In this document: piece after piece, positions 1 through 11,220 of the stretch | How the letters are laid out: each line of letters opens with the position of its first letter | How positions within the stretch are numbered: the stretch's first letter is position 1 | The notes under the pieces: generated by a model | The model's input: the letters and a program-made list of their open reading frames with translations, nothing else | What the model was told of the DNA's origin: nothing | Database searches by the model: none | Translations under genes and position numbers: made by a program | Source: Morchella semilibera | Lineage: Eukaryota; Ascomycota; Pezizomycetes; Pezizales; Morchellaceae | Assembly (NCBI GenBank): GCA_009192285.1 | Contig: CM018603.1 | Location: forward strand, 1,527,802 to 1,591,801 | Length of the DNA stretch: 64,000 nucleotides | Direction of reading: 5' to 3'

Positions 1-1421
1 GGTGGCTAGTGCAGGAAGGAAATATGAGAGGAGAAGGATGTGATTAGGAGTTTGTATCGTGGCGATTTTTTCCTCTTATTGACTGGCCTTTAGTTGTATG
101 ATTCTGGGATATCGATATCATGTAACAGGAGGGAAGAAGCACATGTACGGCGGCGATCGACTGACCATGGCAGAAAAAACTATGTACACGATCTAAGTCT
201 TTAGTAGTACGAGTCCTAAGAATACAATGACTCGTTTCTCTTTCACATAATTATCTTCAAGCGAAACTGCTACAGGCCCTTGCTCGGTGGGAGAAGAATC
301 GGACCCTGAATCATATGCGATCACTCGCCCGCAATTCCCACCGCAAAAACTGGGAGTAAAAGTACTACTTTGCCCTGTCGGACATATGTCTTCAGTGATA
401 CGTTCCCATATATCACAAGTATATTTTACACCCAGATGGAGGCTAGGAGAACAAAACTTCTGTTTACAGAGTGCGCATCTCGGTGGTAGTGGGTGTCGGC
501 TTGACTATCCTCACAACCCGTAGCTGGTAATTGTCATATCGTAATTAAAGAGGGCAACCGCGCGAGTAAGTGTATTCAAGTGTGGTTCGTTCACTATAGA
601 AGAACCTCTTCTTTTCTTTTCTTCTTTTCCCTTCTTTTCTTCTTTTTAATTTGGGGGATACAACAGAAGGCTGTGTAGAAGCATTTAGCAATTTATTACC
701 GGCCAATAAAAAAACACTCTACACAATACTCCATACCAAAGCCCAACCCCCCGTCCAGCATCGTAACTTTATATCTTAATGTGGGATATAATATCATCTC
801 ACGATCACATGCACAATATCCAAACAATTGAATCTAGTAAAGGTCCACAATTCCATCAATATATTTTTCAAAGGCGCTAGACTACAGGATATAATTTTGA
901 AACCTTTTCCCCCAGTCTCACCCCCTGCACGCTCCAAATCCGTCTGTTTATCTAACCCCAGGGTCCAAATGCTCGATTAGTTCGGTTAATTGGAGCAACG
1001 AGGAGCTCGAGGAGGATACTAACCCTTTAGCCCCCCCACCAGCCGCAAGCCCCCTTGCATTTTCCGGATATACTCTGTAGTCGAAAGAGAGCAATTGGCA
1101 GCGGGGTTAGGCCAATTGCAGGTAAAGCTCCCCCGCCTGCCCATATACACCGGATTAGATTAGGCACTCTTTCTTGCATGGAGGGGTTTTATATCAGCGG
1201 TAACATACCAGGCACAAAAATGTGCTGAGTCTATTAAGGAACCGCCCCCCCCAAAGGAGGGATATGGTCCCTGACATATTGTGCCTATGGATATAAACCA
1301 CATGTTAGCAGACTAGAAAACCAAAATAAGAATGAGGCACCAAACCGGGTCACCAGAACAGAAGCGACAAAGACGGTTTCCCGTTAATTGCCTGGGGCTC
1401 AGCTAGTAGTAGCAGAAGCAG

Positions 1422-1892
1422 CAGTACGACTACCCTACAAGAGATGCGCAAAGATCTCAAATGCTGCATTGACTGAAGTGTTTTAGAATTGTATTAGCTA
1501 TGCATCTTAACTGCGTAAAGAAAGTGTTTATGAATATCAATTGTAACTTACCAGCCAGAAACACTTCCCCCCCCCCCCAAACCGAGGGCTTGCGTACCCT
1601 TTGGCAAGGTTCTGGCGGAGCCACAGGGCTAATCCAATACGCCAGTCAGCAACTGAGAGCCAAAAAATATTCACAGGCCATCGAAAGGCAGCGGGATGAT
1701 GAAGAATTAATACTTACATTTCTTAAATGGAATCCCTTGGACTCTTCCCTAAATACAGGCACCCCACAAGAGATGAGATGCATGCAGACGTTTGGCAGCA
1801 GGGCAGGGCAGGGCAGCAGCAGCAGCAGATCGTCGTTGTCCTCTATTTTCCCCACTGCCCTGCCCGGGCAGTACAATTACCCTACAAGAGAT
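1422..1892 (-). repeat. 17-bp motif, cluster 1 (three copies)
   Basis: Three minus-strand matches to GTRGGG, five spacer bases, GTACTG lie at about 1422-1445, 1752-1774 and 1869-1892. The first and third match the core fully. The middle one is degenerate (GTATTT in place of GTACTG). Each is preceded, reading on the minus strand, by a short pyrimidine run such as ATCTCTT. Function unknown. Confidence 0.6.
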
Positions 1893-2729
1893 GGAGTATT
1901 CTCCTCATCTTTGTATCGGGTTGAGGAGTGAAAGAGGGGTAGGGGTAAGAATATATCGAGTTGAGGGGTGAAAGTGGGGTAAGAATGGTGGTGAGGAATA
2001 GGAATAATGAGAAGATGAAGTGGTGAAGGAGGGAAGGAAGTAAGGAAGGAAGATTGGAGGGATTTTCTGGTTTTTAAATGTAGCTGCACCCCAGCCCTCT
2101 AGTCAAGCTAGCAAACTGCTTACTTACAGAGCAGATAGCCTGATCAGTCTGGAAAATTTGCACTGATGTAGAGGACAGTATATATATATAGCTAGTAGTA
2201 ACCCCGCACGAAAGGAGAGAATATAAGTAAAATACCGCTTCCCCGCCCCCATTACGTATCCTTCTGCTCTGCTCTGCTTAGCAAATTTATACATATAGTC
2301 CTGGTACCTCTGGTCCCAGCTTCTAAGTACGTACGCGGTCCTCATTTAGTGCATGCATATTATACTATAGCACCGATTATATATGGGTGTCAGTCTGGCC
2401 GTCCTGTGTGGCAACGCAACGCCGAAGTCCACTACCCCCCAATTAACCGGGGGGAAAACGGCCGAATCATTAATTCTAGACTCTTCTAAACGTTTGGCCG
2501 GATTTTATCGGCTTTCGAATCAGAATATGGCCGTGCGGAGATACGTAACGTACGTACTGATACCCATATATACCCGCGGCTACCGGCCCAATATATCCAT
2601 AGCACATATACGCACATATTTTCTAATCGTCCAACAGCCACCCGGCCAGGATTTGATTTACTCCCCAGTACAATATACATCTATATCACAACCTATCACT
2701 CGTCCGAGCCACTCATGAACGATCATTCG

Positions 2730-2754
2730 TTATTTATTTATTTATTTATTTATT
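2730..2754. repeat. (TTTA)n microsatellite
   Basis: About six copies of the tetranucleotide TTTA in a row. Nothing indicates a function. Confidence 0.9.
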
Positions 2755-3448
2755 ACTTCATACATGCATGCAGCCTTCCGGCTATGGCAACCGTCTTCCC
2801 CCTCTCCGGGGTTGACCTTCTTCCCCTCAAGCTCCTCCCTCCAAAAACACAAAAGCAAGAACAAACAAAGAAAAACAAACCCAAACACATACGCACCAAA
2901 CGACCATTCGTGGTTGGCCCCTCAGGGGAAAAAGATCGACATTGGCACCTTCTCACCTCATCGACACACATCTGTGTCCCTTGAGGTCAGGTATATACAA
3001 ACTAGTCCAGACCTTGTCGATGGTATGTAAATATTAGGCACATCAATCTTTCAAGAGCTAACATAGGCCGCGCAGAACCAATCGAACGAAGGAGAATCAT
3101 GTAGGCCCACTACATGCAGCTCATAACATGGAGGTCCAACTTCCGTTTCCGCTATTGATAACTACACAGTACAGCACATATAACACACGTGCATATTCAT
3201 ACCACCCGGCCTACCAACCACGGCCCAAGTGAGGACAGCTCAACCAACGCATATTCATACGCAAAGCCGACTCTACTCCCGGCGGCGTCTCGTCGCTACA
3301 CCCGGTAGCTCGTAGCACAGCAGCCATGCACCGAACCAACCCCATAGGACGACGAATCCGCCAATATATATTGTATATACATGGGCTAGCACGGACTGCA
3401 TTTGCACTTAACGTACCCATAAACCAACATAATGAGACCCCCACCACC

Positions 3449-4137
3449 TCAGGCCTCGCCACAGTTTTGCTGCCCGCGGGCAAGCGTGTAGTCGGCCATG
3501 TCCCAGAGCATGTCGATCGCTGACTCGAAGTACGTATCGTCCTCTCTGGCATCGACGGGGAGGACGCTGGCAACCTCCTTCTGCACGTCTGCCCGCAACA
3601 GGAACTCTCTTGCCATGATGGAACCGCGCAGGTCCTCGTCGGTGATGCTGTAAACGTCCTGGAACCGGACTACATGGCCAGTGTTAGCGTCCCCCAGCTC
3701 CCACAGCACCATAAGAAAAAAAATAACTAACCTAGACTACGCGCAATAGCCCCAACCACCGCCAGCACCGTCGACCTGAGCACGTCCTCGTTGTCGCCGG
3801 CCCTCTGGAGCGCACCCCCCACCGCAAAGAAGCGCTTCCGCAGGAACTTGAACTCCGTAAGGTAGAACGCGTGCTCCCTGGACGAATGGCCGAACCTGTG
3901 TCCTGGGAGATAGGCTGTGAGGCTGTCCCACATGATGAGGGTGGCGAGCCAGAAGCAGTCTAGCGGCGTCTTCATGTTCCTCGGGGCGAGGAGGAGTCGG
4001 TCGGGGGTGAGGGTATTGGGGGTCCAGGGGGGGAGGGTGCGGCGGTAGATGGTGGTGGGGGTCGAGGAGGTGGAGGTGGGGGTGGTGAGGGTCGAGGAGC
4101 GGGAGTGGGAAGAGGCGTAGGAAGTGTAGGAAGACAT
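3449..4137 (-). CDS. hypothetical protein, two exons, about 208 aa
   Basis: This is an unrecognised protein built from two minus-strand exons, 4137-3732 and 3669-3449. The 62-bp intron (3731-3670) starts GTTAGT and ends with a TAG acceptor, and joining them restores one frame (ARSL-VRFQDV). The first 40 residues are Ser/Thr-rich and probably disordered. The middle (LDCFWLATLIMWDSL, then an aromatic and basic stretch) and the acidic second exon (SITDEDLRG, LPVDAREDD) look like a folded domain. No signal peptide, membrane helix or catalytic motif is visible. Start: the ATG at 4137 opens the frame. The intron model is inferred from splice signals and frame continuity. I cannot assign a family. 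Confidence 0.6.
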
Positions 4138-5908
4138 GGCTTCGGGGATGGGTTTTCTTTTTTTTCTTTTCCTGATTGTTGGCTTGGGGGAGAGTGTGCT
4201 CAGTTCAAGTGCTGAGTTAAGGGAAGGGGAGGGAAGCTACGGTGATGTTACCCTTCATCTAGGGCATAAAATGCTAGTTGTAAAGTATGCAGTTGCAACT
4301 GTGTTCTCAGGAAATGGTATAGTTATGTTTCCTACCTTATACGGCTTAATTCTACAGCGTTTGTCATACGCACTATCGCCACTTTCCTATCTGCTCTAGA
4401 ACAACAACCGCCCCGTAGCTAATGGAGCGCTAGGTCTGGGCCGGGGATCTTGTACTTTAGCGAAACGATTCCTACATTTTGGGGCCTTCTCTATAGAAAT
4501 TCTGCACAGTTACCGCAAGCCCGCACTAAAGATAGAGTATGTATATACTTCAAGTATATATCCCATCCCAACGCAGGTTCCCGATGTCCTCTCAAGAGCC
4601 CACTCTCCACCCCCCCCCCCCCCCCCCCCCGGCGCCCCTAAAACCCAACTCCTCTGGTCGGAGAACATCCCGTCCTGTTGGCAACAACACCAATTATCAC
4701 TCGATCAATCATTGACCGGCTATTGGGTTAGGGCTACATACTAAGGTGCGGCTCTAAACCGAAACCTAACCCTTGTCCGTTGCGACCTGCGTCAGACATC
4801 AGTCCGGATAAAATTCCCCCCACGCAAGGCTACGTACGACGCGCGTCTACCCACAGGAAACTTTACGATCAAGAATACCCTCTACTCTAACCTTCTCCTT
4901 TGTTTAGTGTGCCTCGTACATGTAAGTACCTACCATATGTAAGTATATGTAGGTACATGTATGTAGGACAGCCACCCTGGTTCCTGATTTACAGTGCAGA
5001 TCGCTGCCGGGAAAGAATCGCCGTGTTTGGAGTAGTCGCGGGAGGGGAAGGTTCCGGAAGGCTTGGAGATGACGGATGTTACGGTGGATGCTTTATGGCA
5101 AGCACAAGCGGGGTATGTGAGGAGAGTGCATGTATGCAGATTAGAATTCCTCCATATAAACCAGTCCATGACACTTGAGTGACTCTACTACATGTATATA
5201 TGCAAATCGCAAAACGTAATAGCATTACCATTTTACCCGACACGCCCCGAGAAGGTCTGCCTTGTGTGTGGTTTTAAGCTTAAGAGTCTTCAAGGGCTTC
5301 CCTGACTTAGGAGTTCCCTGAAGAAGTTCCCTGTGTTAATTGCAGGGAGGAAAAATGTACCTACATTTACGTGGGTTACGTACATACGCAGCTCTAGAGT
5401 AGATTCATGTACTAGCTGTGTAACATTGAAGTGTCTTTGGCGAGGTCTGTGTTACGTTACAGACAAAGTTGGTTAGTGTCAATTACATAAATTGGATGGG
5501 GGTCTGGGCCAACGTCGTGGATTGGAAATAGAGCGATGATGTGATGTCTTGCAATGCCTGATCTAGATTTGCTTTCATTTAATTGGGCAATGTGAGGGAG
5601 AGTCATCGTGGGTACGTACTATGCTCTGTCCCGCGATACGAGAATATGTAAGGACAGCAGACTAACTTCGCGCAAGGCAGAATGGCTGTATTAAGCTTTA
5701 AGCTTCACGGACAATCCACCGTTCGACATATACACGCATTTATACATACACAAGTATACATGATGCATTCGATATATATATATAGTATACCTGTACAATA
5801 TACAAATATATAAAACCCCCACAACTTACCTCCCTCTCGACTTGAACCCACCATCGAAACCCCCCCCCCATCTTCACCAGACAAAGGCACCAGCAAATAG
5901 AACCCACA
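4138..5908. other. intergenic region
   Basis: No gene is supported. It contains a poly-C run (about 4610-4630), three TACATGTA palindromes (4917, 4954, 5189) embedded in GTAGGTAC-like sequence, and an AT-rich TATATATA stretch near 5774-5783 that could serve as promoter for the hydrolase gene starting at 5909. Confidence 0.5.
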
Positions 5909-6997
5909 ATGCTCTCAACTCTACTTTTTCCTCTCCTCCTCCTCACCTCTGTCTCCGCCCAGAGTCCTTTCCCCCCTCTCTCCGGCAGCTATAAGGTCGG
6001 TACCACTACTCTCAAACTCACCGACACCAGCCGCACCGATCCTCTCGCCCCCACCCCGCACACCCCCCGCTCTTTCGCCATACAGCTCTTCTACCCCACG
6101 TCCAACACCACCACTGCTCCTCTCGCCCCGTACATGCCCCCCGCGACTGCCACCCTCTACGAGACCGCCTACGGCCTCCCCCCCGGCGCCCTCAACTCCC
6201 TACAGCCCAACTCCCATACAAATGCCACCTACTCCGGCCCCCGAAAGCCAGGTATCGTCCTCTTCTCCCCAGGCCATCAGACCTCGCGACACCTGCACAC
6301 CGCTCTTGCCGAGGACCTTGCCTCGTCGGGCCACGTCGTCCTCCTCACGGACTACATCTACGAGGCTGACATCGTCGAGTTCCCCGACGGCTCCTATATC
6401 CTCTCCACCTTCCCCGCAAACTACACGGACGCCGACATCCTCGGTCTTGAGGCCACCCGCGTTGCAGACACCCTCTATACACTCGACCACCTCTCCGCCA
6501 TCCTCTGCTCCATCCCTGGCGTCCCACGCGCAACCACCCCAGGCAAGATCGCAATGGTTGGCCACTCCCTCGGCGGCTCGACGGTTGCAGCCGTCATGGG
6601 CGTGGACAAGCGCGTCGCTGGCGGCATCGCCATGGACGGGAAGATCTGGGGGTCTGTCGTCGACACTGGCTTTTCGGGTGCGTTTATACTCATGGGTGCG
6701 GCGGAGCACTACCGCGCTACGTATGAGTCGTGGGGACGCCTTTGGGCAAATCTGAGGGGGTGGAAGAGGGAGTTGCATTTGGAGGATGCGGTGCATTTGA
6801 CGTTTACGGATGCGGCGGTCATTGTGGAGTTGTTGGGATTGAAGGCGGTGCCAGGGATGGTGGAGTTGGTTGGTGGCATTGATGGTCTCCGCGCGTTGGC
6901 GCTGCAGAAGGTGTACGTGGGTGCCTTTGTAGATATGGTGGTTGGCAAGGGGGTGGGTAGGGAGGAGGGGAGGAAGACGTTGAGTGGCGGCAGATGA
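5909..6997 (+). CDS. secreted alpha/beta-hydrolase, PAF-acetylhydrolase/chlorophyllase-like
   Basis: A 362-aa single-exon ester hydrolase, probably exported. Residues 1-17 form a signal peptide (hydrophobic core LLFPLLLLTSVSA, likely cut before QSP). The nucleophile elbow GHSLGG places the catalytic Ser near residue 220. The Asp in AMDG (about 243) and the His in DAVHLTF (about 296) are the likely rest of the triad, in the order and spacing seen in the platelet-activating-factor acetylhydrolase/chlorophyllase group. Several NxT/NxS sites near the N-terminus fit a secreted glycoprotein. The ATG at 5909 is chosen because the signal peptide begins there. GC-rich codon use contrasts with the AT-rich flanks, as expected for a real gene. 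The substrate cannot be told; lipid esters or other small esters are possible. Confidence 0.85.
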   Translation: MLSTLLFPLLLLTSVSAQSPFPPLSGSYKVGTTTLKLTDTSRTDPLAPTPHTPRSFAIQLFYPTSNTTTAPLAPYMPPATATLYETAYGLPPGALNSLQPNSHTNATYSGPRKPGIVLFSPGHQTSRHLHTALAEDLASSGHVVLLTDYIYEADIVEFPDGSYILSTFPANYTDADILGLEATRVADTLYTLDHLSAILCSIPGVPRATTPGKIAMVGHSLGGSTVAAVMGVDKRVAGGIAMDGKIWGSVVDTGFSGAFILMGAAEHYRATYESWGRLWANLRGWKRELHLEDAVHLTFTDAAVIVELLGLKAVPGMVELVGGIDGLRALALQKVYVGAFVDMVVGKGVGREEGRKTLSGGR

Positions 6998-8093
6998 AAG
7001 GTATCCGGAGATGGAGTTTGTGCAGTAGGGGAGTCTTTGGTAGAGGCGGCGATGGCTCAATACTACCGTCGCAGATGGACACCTGCAGTTTGTAATTCGG
7101 GTACTTCTAGTACCCCTTGGATAGATAGATACATGTACCTACATGCAGCTAGTAGACAATCATAGAATACAATACTTTAATTCCCTCACCAATCCTTTTC
7201 ACTCACTTCTCCCGCGCCCTCCCGTAAAACCAAGCCTCGAGTGAGCACCGAGTGAGCACCCATGATCACGACCCCCAGATCATTACCCCGCCAAGAGCTG
7301 ATTAACCCAAACTTGCCACCCACCCTAGTAGTACAGCCCCCACTAACCCATCCTCGGCGGAATACTAACCCATCCTCGGCGGAATAGTAACGCAAGATCC
7401 CGCTCTAGGATTAGCCTAGCCTGTCATGCTTCATGAATTCTCACTCGGCTCAGTTTTGCTTTTTTGCTGGGGGCAGGGCGTTGCTACTGGCAGCAGAGCC
7501 GGGTGCAGCGTGGAATGGTATGCCCGCACTTGATGCGGGCTTCTGGGTCTGAGGATATTTCTTATGCCGTTAAACGTACACGGAGTAGTCAAACAATGGG
7601 GTACAGGGCGGCGGGGGGCGGTGGGAAATATTGTGGTTGGGTTAATCATTTCCAGATATAATTCTTACCGGTAGTAGTGGGTTTTGTTTGGGCGCTCTGT
7701 TTCGGAGTTTTTGTTCTTTTTTTTAGGCGTGTACATGTATTTAATGACGTAGTGCAAGTACAAGTATGTGACGTAGTAGACTCGTACCCATCTCCTACGA
7801 GTAGCCTGTGCGGGGGAGGGCTGGGTACGTACGAGCCTAGTGACGTAGGTGCGTGTAGAGGAAGGATATGCTTGCGGCCGTGATGTATGTACTAGCTAGG
7901 GTTCACTATACTATAGCTCCACTTTCTCATGACGGGCCTTGATCGAGTCTCCATCGATTCGACCACCTCTCTACAACTTTGGCCGCCGCCGAGGCTAGGA
8001 ACTCCTACCTCTCTGGAATTTTGCCGCCGCCGAGGCTGGGCACTGCTCCAGTACATCGTAGGCCGGCGGCGTAGCCCTCAGCAGCCTCTGGGA
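6998..8093. other. intergenic region
   Basis: No gene is supported between the hydrolase stop and the TATA box at 8094. It holds two TACATGTA palindromes (7130, 7732), the 22-bp direct repeat at 7343-7386, and two imperfect copies of GCCGCCGCCGAGGCT (about 7981-8036). Confidence 0.6.
7343..7386. repeat. perfect 22-bp tandem duplication
   Basis: Two abutting identical 22-bp units, each beginning CTAACCCATCC and ending GGCGGAATA. The element is short and there is no sign that it is mobile. Confidence 0.9.
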
Positions 8094-8101
8094 TATAAAA
8101 A
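8094..8101 (+). promoter_or_regulatory. TATA box of a putative Pol II locus
   Basis: TATAAAAA is followed within about 15-30 bases by a long CT-rich run (TCTCCTTCTTCTCC). That is the usual arrangement of TATA box and start region in filamentous fungi. Downstream lies a series of canonical introns, so the site may drive the candidate transcript that follows. Confidence 0.5.
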
Positions 8102-8339
8102 CCTGCCTATTCTCTCCTTCTTCTCCTTCTTCTCCTCATTATCTCCTCATTACTCACCTCGCTGCATGGTATACTCCCATCCTACCGATCTGTGGTGTAT
8201 TCTCTCTGCCTCTGCCAGCTTCCGAGAAAAGTCGGTCATTCTTGATCCGGTCTTTTGAGGATAACCTTGTTGGGTCGGAACTCTCGCTCTCCTTCTTCCC
8301 TTTCAGCTTGGTGTTCCGGCTCCCTCATGTCGACACATT

Positions 8340-8486
8340 CTCCTCCTCCGCCTCCTCCTCCTCCTCCTCCTCTTCCTCCTCCTCTCCTCTCTCTCACCAT
8401 TACTGCGGCTGTGGACCTGGGACTCAAAAGTTCCTCGTCCAATCAGTTCCATTCTGGTTCCTCCTCCTCCTCCTCCTCCTCTTCTT
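8340..8486 (+). repeat. (CCT)n microsatellites
   Basis: Two runs of CCT/CTC triplets, about 8340-8385 and 8459-8486. They create artificial poly-Pro, poly-Ser and poly-Leu ORFs in several frames, which I do not annotate as genes. Confidence 0.85.
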
Positions 8487-8910
8487 GAAAGCATGCGTGA
8501 ATGCTGCTTTTCAAATACACGCTCTTCTGTTGTCTTGGGCTTGGGCTGCGGCCATTCTCCTCCTCTCCGCACTCTTTTATAAGAGAGCTTTTGGGCTGGG
8601 CTGGGCTGGGCTGGGTGATTTTTTCTCCCCCAACCTCTGTTTTAACTCTTCCTGGATCCCCTGGTAAGTCTTCTAATCCTCACGTCCCAAGCCCGCCGCA
8701 TAATGAGCTAATATAGTTATAGGAGAACACTCTCTTATCTTTTCTGATCGCTCATCTTGCAACAGAGCATAGCCGCCGCAACTACCTTTCCTCATAGGAT
8801 TTCTTATTTTCTTGTTTCTGTTTTTTTTCTCCTCTTTCTCCTCCTCACTCCTCACCCCCTCACTAATTACATGTATTATATCATCTCTTACTGCTGCGGC
8901 CCGCCGTCTT

Positions 8911-11220
8911 GTTCTTGTGGGGTGTCTGTACTGTCCCCTTCCATTTCATAGAGCTTGTTGTACTGTATCCCAAAGCTCGTGTTCTGTGGGCGCCGTCTGT
9001 ACCTTTGCCAATTTGTAATGCCATCGTTCCGTACCACGCATTGGTGGCTGGTGGGCCCTTGGTGTATTGGGTCGTTGGGGTGTAAGTTTTTCTAAACCTT
9101 GAATAAATTATAAGATCATAGCTAATCACATTTAGTATCAGAATCTTTGTATCATATCTTCCCAGGTGCTGTCCTGTTACTCCTCCTGCCACTCCAGCGT
9201 TGCTACAATGCTTCAGATCTGGGGTGCTCCTACCGTATTGCACTCTATCTTGATTCGGAGGGGGCGGGCAAGTTCCCCATCGGGGATGGAAAAGCCACAC
9301 CGAACGCTATCCTTCTGCTTCGGTCCCGCCTCCTACAGAATAAAGCCAATGGTTCGATCAAATGTAAGAAACGTCCATCTTCGAAAGAATTAGAATTTCT
9401 AGATATTATAATACTAATTGGCCTTCAGGATCCAAGCCTTTAAGGCGATTATGAAAGTGGGCTCTCCTGCAGACACTACATCCCACCCATTCGGGGGGGT
9501 GGGCCAGTTCCCCATTGGGGCCAGGAAGAGACCCAAGCCATCCTTGGCCTACGTTGATCCCCTAGATTGCAGAGATTCTTCGGGGGTATGAAGCTCTTAG
9601 AACACTCCTTTATATGAGATATGGTGCTAATCTGTCTTCAGTTGCCCTATCAAACTCATAAAGAGGTCATGGAAGTCAGGGCATAAATTGCCAAAGCGGG
9701 GGTATTTCCCATCCCTTATTGGGGACGGAAAGAAACCCCAGAGCAATTCTTAGCCTACGCCGACCCCCCTAGATTACAGAGATTGTTTGGGTATGAATCT
9801 CTTAGAACACACTCATATATGAGATATGATGCTAATTTAATTAGTCTTTAGTTGCACGATCGAAGCTCAAGAGGGGGCTATGAATGTGGGGGCTCAAAAA
9901 GCGAGTCTCCACATTCAGAACCTCCGATTGAAAAGAGATCAACACTAGGCCCCCATATATTCTTGTAGGGCGAGAGTACTGTACCCCGTTTCGTAAAAGA
10001 TCATTCCAGTACGGGCTGAAACAATACCGCCATTCGATTCGGTCCCTGTGGACGCCGCACTACGGGGGCCTGAAAGCCGAGAATATACTGCAATCTTGCC
10101 CCCAACACATTGGATAGGTTGTCAGCATAGCTATCGTCGTCAATAAATACCGGCCTTGGTTTCTGTGGTGCCCAGAAGCTTGAAAAGTCATATAGATTCC
10201 TGTAGGGCGAGAGTACTGCATCAGGCCCTGTTTGGGGCTCGATTACATTACTTCACCAACATCCGCGGTGTCGCCTTTATCCTGCCAGCCTTTGGTTTCT
10301 ATCTGGGTTAAGCAGAGAGCAGTACAAAGAGCAATATCGATTTTCCTAGGGCGAGGGTACTGTGGCTTTGTTTGTACCCAACCACCCACGAAGCTTCGCG
10401 GGGCAGTCTAGGCACTCCTCTACATCCAAAGAAGCGAGCAGCCTGATTAATGATCAGTGTCGGTGGTCATTACCAACATCTTCTGGCCTGCTTGGTTTTC
10501 TTCACTATGCGTCACCATGAGAGACCAAGACTTGAGAGGTTCCATCCGGTTTAGGAATCGAGGACTCTGCAAAGATTTGTTGGTAGTTCTGGCCCCTTTG
10601 ATGGTGGGGGGTGGACAGTACGGAAAGAAATATCAATTCTCGTGGGGCGAGTGTACCGCCGAGGTAGAGTTTCTTTCTTTCTTTCTTCTTTTTTTGACGG
10701 TATTCCCGGTGATATACGTTTGGTTGGTGTGCTGTTGCTAATTCGATACTTAGATAACACCCACTAGCCAGCAATGTCCTTCTTACATTTGTGAACACTC
10801 GCAGCACGAGAAAATTTCATTGTCAGTATACCTCTCTTTATATTTAAGTTGTATCAAAACAACAGCTAATACTCCTCTTATGGAGTGTCGTCCTGCAAAC
10901 AGCTCATTACCAGGGCAGCCTCCATCTCACTCTGCCCCCTTTTAACCGCCCAACCTCCTTGAACAAGCTGGGCCTTGCATCAGCAAAGAGTTCACCTATA
11001 ACTCAGTGAGGGTACACCCCCAGTTCGCAGGCGGCACTTGGTAGGGCGACGAACAGCCAGCTAGAGATATTCCTTCTCTTGTAGGGCTACTGTACTGCAC
11101 AAACAAGACTGATGAGATAGGGAGTGTGGGTGGGGCACCTATCAGGCATCATCTTCCCCGAACCATGATATTCAACCGTGTGGATCGAAAGTATCTCTTC
11201 TTCTGTGGGGCCGCTGTACT
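8911..11220 (+). repeat. 17-bp motif, cluster 2 (seven or eight copies)
   Basis: Plus-strand copies of GTRGGG, five bases, GTACTG lie at about 8911-8933, 9959-9981, 10196-10219, 10340-10362, 10636-10659, 11074-11098 and 11195-11220. A weaker one with a different spacer is at 8981-9003. The best are at 9959, 10196 and 11074. Every copy follows a short pyrimidine run (TTCTT, TTCCT, TCTCTT). Intervals of roughly 115-440 bp separate the copies from 9959 onward; the gap after 8981 is larger. All share the strand of the predicted transcript starting near 8130. Confidence 0.65.
9429..9851 (+). repeat. tandem duplicated exon-intron block
   Basis: Segments 9429-9641 and 9642-9851 are diverged copies. 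Both contain a TTCCC..TTGGGG stretch, then TAGCCTACG or its variant, CCCCTAGATT, CAGAGATT and a GTATGA donor, followed by an intron with AGAACAC, ATATGAGATATG and GCTAAT. A third, more diverged exon copy is at about 9255-9345. Duplication of a whole exon-intron unit by unequal exchange is the simplest reading. Confidence 0.6.

Larger units (their letters stand above)
1..3448. other. gene-poor region
   Basis: I see no supportable gene here. The ORFs are short, mostly begin at non-ATG codons and have no recognisable domain. The region holds a pyrimidine-rich tract near 600-650, a run of C near 1567-1578, a (TTTA)n microsatellite near 2730-2754 and three minus-strand copies of the 17-bp motif described separately (1422-1892). 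Confidence 0.6.
8130..9958 (+). ncRNA. candidate spliced transcript without long ORF (lncRNA or decayed gene)
   Basis: No protein is recognised, but five well-formed intron candidates follow one another on the plus strand: 8664-8722, 9082-9165, 9364-9428, 9586-9641 and 9791-9851. Donors are GTAAGT, GTAAGT, GTAAGA, GTATGA and GTATGA. Each has a CTAAT-type branch site 10-45 bases before a pyrimidine-AG acceptor. The implied internal exons are 150-360 nt, and reading frames across them are broken by stops. Exons 9429-9585 and 9642-9790 are diverged duplicates. Two 17-bp motif copies lie in the exon before 9082 and more follow downstream to 11220. Either this is a spliced non-coding RNA or the remains of a gene with repeated exons; RNA data would decide. 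Confidence 0.35.

Noticed and set aside
6200-7060. 286-codon minus-strand frame opposite the hydrolase gene
   Set aside because: It lies antisense to a well-supported coding region with high-GC third positions, has no domain, and its composition (His/Arg/Ser-rich, then Val/Gly/Glu-rich) is that of a mirror frame.
8242-8667. 141-codon frame with poly-Ser and poly-Leu runs
   Set aside because: Created by (CCT)n repeats, starts at a non-ATG codon, and crosses the start of a good splice donor at 8664.
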